NCBI GenBank assembly: GCA_002394535.1
Contig: DGUG01000220.1
Location: forward strand, 1 to 6,524
DNA: 6,524 nt
Direction: 5' to 3'
DNA from: Lachnospiraceae bacterium UBA4316
Lineage (GTDB): Bacteria > Bacillota > Clostridia > Lachnospirales > Lachnospiraceae
Below, piece after piece: positions 4,216 through 6,524 of the stretch. Numbering within the stretch: the stretch's first letter is position 1; each line of letters begins with the position of its first letter. Made by a program: the position numbers and the translations under genes. The notes under the pieces were generated by a model. The model saw only the letters and a list, made by a program, of their open reading frames with translations. It ran no database searches and was not told the DNA's origin.

Positions 4216-6524
4216 ATGTACCGCTATTTTTTTCTCGCAAAGAACAATATAAGAAAACAAAAGGTAGATATGATAACCTTTTTTATTCTCACCTTATTTG
4301 CGTCGGCATTGATTTTTATCAGCCTCTCATTCCTTGTGGGAACCGGTAAAGTGGTTGATACGAACATAAAGCAGATAAACGCCGCGGATATACTCGTTCT
4401 AATTTCTGCGGATGAGCGGGCCGAGGGAAAGCTGGCTGAGATAATAAAGGGAAATAATGATTTTACGGGATTCGAATCGACAAAGTACCTGGATACATAC
4501 GCAAAATACAGGCGCAAGGGCGAGAAGGTCTGGACAGAGTATTCCTTTAATATTGCATCTTACGAGGATGAACGTAAGATACAGACGATGTCGAGCCCGG
4601 CAGCCAAACATCACGGCAATCAGGTTGTAATTCCTGTATCTCTTTCTCCGACATATCATATAGGTGACGTGCTTGAACTGAAGATAGGCGAAAATGAATA
4701 CCGGCTGAAGGTTGCCGGATATAACGAGGACAACATTTACTGTTCCCCCATGAACATGGGAACGTATCTTATCTTTGTTTCCGAAAAAACATACAATACA
4801 ATAGAATTTGAAAATCCTTCAAAAGCATTCCGGTGCAAACTTGTGAAAACCGATCTTTCAAAGAGTGCAAAGAATTCGGGCAAAAGCGGGAATGAGTACT
4901 GCGATGAACTCTTTAATGAGTTCAATGACTGGTATATAGCATATTGCAGACAGCATCCGGATTACGGACTTACGTCCATGAATTTTTTGCCGGCGGATCT
5001 TATGAAGACGGCATCCCTCATCCTTCCGCTGATATTTATAGCGATAGTACTCGTATTTGCGGTCATAATGCTTGTTATAGCGATGGTCATAATACACTTT
5101 TCGGTTAAAAATTTCATCATGCTCAACATGAAGAATACAGGCATTATGGAAGCTTCGGGTTATACAGTCCGTGAACTTGTGGCTGTGCTTCTTGTCCAGC
5201 TTCTGCTCGTTGCGGGATTGGGTTGTATAGCCGGGATTGCAGCAGGCGCGCTTATTTTGAATCCTGCAGGTGCGATAATACTTGCAACGCTGGGCCTTTC
5301 ATGGAATCAGAGCATTGACATGAAGATGGCGGTTTTCGTGTTTGCGGGGATATGCGCGGTTGTTTCGGCAGTTACCCTTGTTTTGGGACGTGAATACTCC
5401 AAAACTTCGGTGCTGTCGGCACTTCACGGTGGAAACAGTGTGACAAAGAGAAAGAAAAACCTGTTCTCATTTGAACATTCTGCGCTTCCGATAAGTGTAA
5501 CCCTTGCCTGCAAGGATACTTTCGGGAAGTTTTCAAGTAAGCTCGGAACTATATTTATTATGGCGATACTATCCATTTCCACCATTGTGGGCTTCGGTAT
5601 GGTTGATTCTTACGCAAGAGATGATGCGGGGCTTCTCGCACTTGCCGGTATGTTTGACTGCGATGCGGTACTTGACGGGTCTGAGACGATGATGAAGAGT
5701 GTTGAAGGAATGAGTACGGTTCAGTCCGTTTACGGGGATATATGGTATGCGTTCAATTATTCAATCGGAAAGAGGGTTGCCAGCATATCCACAAGAGCCT
5801 TCACCGACACGTCAAATATCAGGGGCGGAAGTATACTTGAAGGCGGCTGGCCGCAAAAGGAAAATGAGATAATGCTTGCAAGCGCTGCCGCAGATACGCT
5901 GAATGCAAAACTCGGTGATCATGTCACCATCAAAAACAGCGGTAAAGAAGAAAGCTACAGGGTATGCGGAATATGCCAGACAATGAACAATATGGGAATG
6001 ATGGCATATATGACTACATCCGGATACGAACGTGTGTCACCGCCGGCAAGTGAATACAGCATATGGGTAAACCTTAAGAGCGGAAAATCATTTGCCGATT
6101 TTAAGGCGGAATTTGAAGATATGTATCCGGACGTGGAAGTGACCGACTACAGAGAGGCGGCAAAGGGAACAACCGGAGTCGTATCTGCGGGGATGAAAGC
6201 AGTTGCGGTATTTATCGCATCCCTAACGGTACTGATAGTTGCTTTTGTGGAATCTCTCATCGTGCGCGCACAGATCACAAAAGAGTGGAGAAATCTTGGC
6301 GTATCAAAGGCTCTCGGGTTTACTTCGTCCGACCTTATCCGCCAGGTTATGATGAGTAATCTTCCGGCCATAGTGATAGGAGTTGTCATAGGCCTTGTTG
6401 CCTCTCCTGCTTCAGGGGCAAGTCTCATGAAATCGGCATTTGCCATATTCGGATTCAGAAAGGCTGTATTTACGGTGCTTCCGGCATCCTATGTAATGAC
6501 CGCAGCCATCATAATCGGAATAGC
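4216..6524 (+). CDS. FtsX-family ABC permease with two FtsX modules (3' end outside window)
   Basis: The frame stays open for 769 codons from ATG 4216 to the window end with no stop or frameshift. The GGGGTGG stretch at 4206-4211 is a possible ribosome site. Predicted membrane helices lie at about 20-42, 268-295, 322-348, 371-391, 443-463, 658-681 and 714-734, with an eighth starting at the edge. Large outer domains span about 43-267 and 464-657. The layout is therefore (1+3) twice, with a basic cytoplasmic linker TKRKKN near 410-415. Cytoplasmic coupling motifs NTGIMEASGYTVREL (307-321) and NLGVSKALGFTSSDL (693-707) are hallmarks of FtsX/MacB permeases and contact the ATPase. The duplicated form means one polypeptide could supply both halves of the transporter. 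ECD2 carries a C584-x-x-C587 pair. Judging from the motif order, probably only a few tens of residues are missing. Confidence 0.92.
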   Translation, partial: MYRYFFLAKNNIRKQKVDMITFFILTLFASALIFISLSFLVGTGKVVDTNIKQINAADILVLISADERAEGKLAEIIKGNNDFTGFESTKYLDTYAKYRRKGEKVWTEYSFNIASYEDERKIQTMSSPAAKHHGNQVVIPVSLSPTYHIGDVLELKIGENEYRLKVAGYNEDNIYCSPMNMGTYLIFVSEKTYNTIEFENPSKAFRCKLVKTDLSKSAKNSGKSGNEYCDELFNEFNDWYIAYCRQHPDYGLTSMNFLPADLMKTASLILPLIFIAIVLVFAVIMLVIAMVIIHFSVKNFIMLNMKNTGIMEASGYTVRELVAVLLVQLLLVAGLGCIAGIAAGALILNPAGAIILATLGLSWNQSIDMKMAVFVFAGICAVVSAVTLVLGREYSKTSVLSALHGGNSVTKRKKNLFSFEHSALPISVTLACKDTFGKFSSKLGTIFIMAILSISTIVGFGMVDSYARDDAGLLALAGMFDCDAVLDGSETMMKSVEGMSTVQSVYGDIWYAFNYSIGKRVASISTRAFTDTSNIRGGSILEGGWPQKENEIMLASAAADTLNAKLGDHVTIKNSGKEESYRVCGICQTMNNMGMMAYMTTSGYERVSPPASEYSIWVNLKSGKSFADFKAEFEDMYPDVEVTDYREAAKGTTGVVSAGMKAVAVFIASLTVLIVAFVESLIVRAQITKEWRNLGVSKALGFTSSDLIRQVMMSNLPAIVIGVVIGLVASPASGASLMKSAFAIFGFRKAVFTVLPASYVMTAAIIIGI

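Noticed and set aside
5504..5692. Small + strand open frame inside the permease
   Set aside because: It is out of frame with a continuous FtsX permease reading frame and has no features of its own.
6147..6446. Minus-strand open frame near the window end
   Set aside because: It is antisense to permease helices and the second coupling motif and has no domain.

Overview
The window looks like chromosomal DNA from a low-to-mid GC, Gram-positive, probably strictly anaerobic bacterium of the Lachnospiraceae/Clostridia type (for example near Butyrivibrio or Roseburia). This is inferred from the heavy use of ATA, AGA and AGG codons, the strong purine-rich Shine-Dalgarno sites, the PadR/DUF1700/DUF4097 gene set that is common in Firmicutes, and several cysteines in domains expected outside the membrane. 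No species can be named from the sequence alone.

Layout. Positions 1-181 are non-coding and regulatory. They hold a perfect 10-bp-stem inverted repeat (2-24), then a strong sigma-A-type promoter (TTGACA at 87-92, 17-nt spacer, TATAGT at 110-115) embedded in a 57-bp near-perfect palindrome (79-135). Six genes follow, all on the + strand: a PadR-family repressor (182-505), a DUF1700 membrane protein (498-1106, overlapping padR by 8 nt), a membrane-anchored DUF4097 beta-helix protein (1144-1884), then after a 135-nt gap an HlyD/MacA-like membrane-fusion adaptor (2020-3411), a LolD/MacB-type ABC ATPase (GTG start, 3408-4214, 4-nt overlap), and a large FtsX-type ABC permease (4216 to beyond the window end, 1 nt after the ATPase stop). 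No terminator is visible inside the run, so all six may be co-transcribed. The 135-nt gap could hold a weak second promoter.

How the genes may work together. Genes 1-3 form a regulatory/sensory cassette: a soluble winged-helix repressor, a membrane protein with a cytoplasmic helical N-domain, and a protein whose beta-helix should sit on the outer face of the membrane. Genes 4-6 form a MacAB/YknXYZ-like mechanotransmission or efflux unit. The simplest model, which is inference, is that the membrane proteins respond to an envelope signal or an antimicrobial substrate, PadR releases the palindromic operator, and the ABC unit is expressed. The substrate cannot be read from the sequence.

The most unusual signals are the very long palindrome covering the whole promoter, the mirror-image minus-strand promoter it implies, and a three-rung cysteine ladder in the DUF4097 beta-helix.
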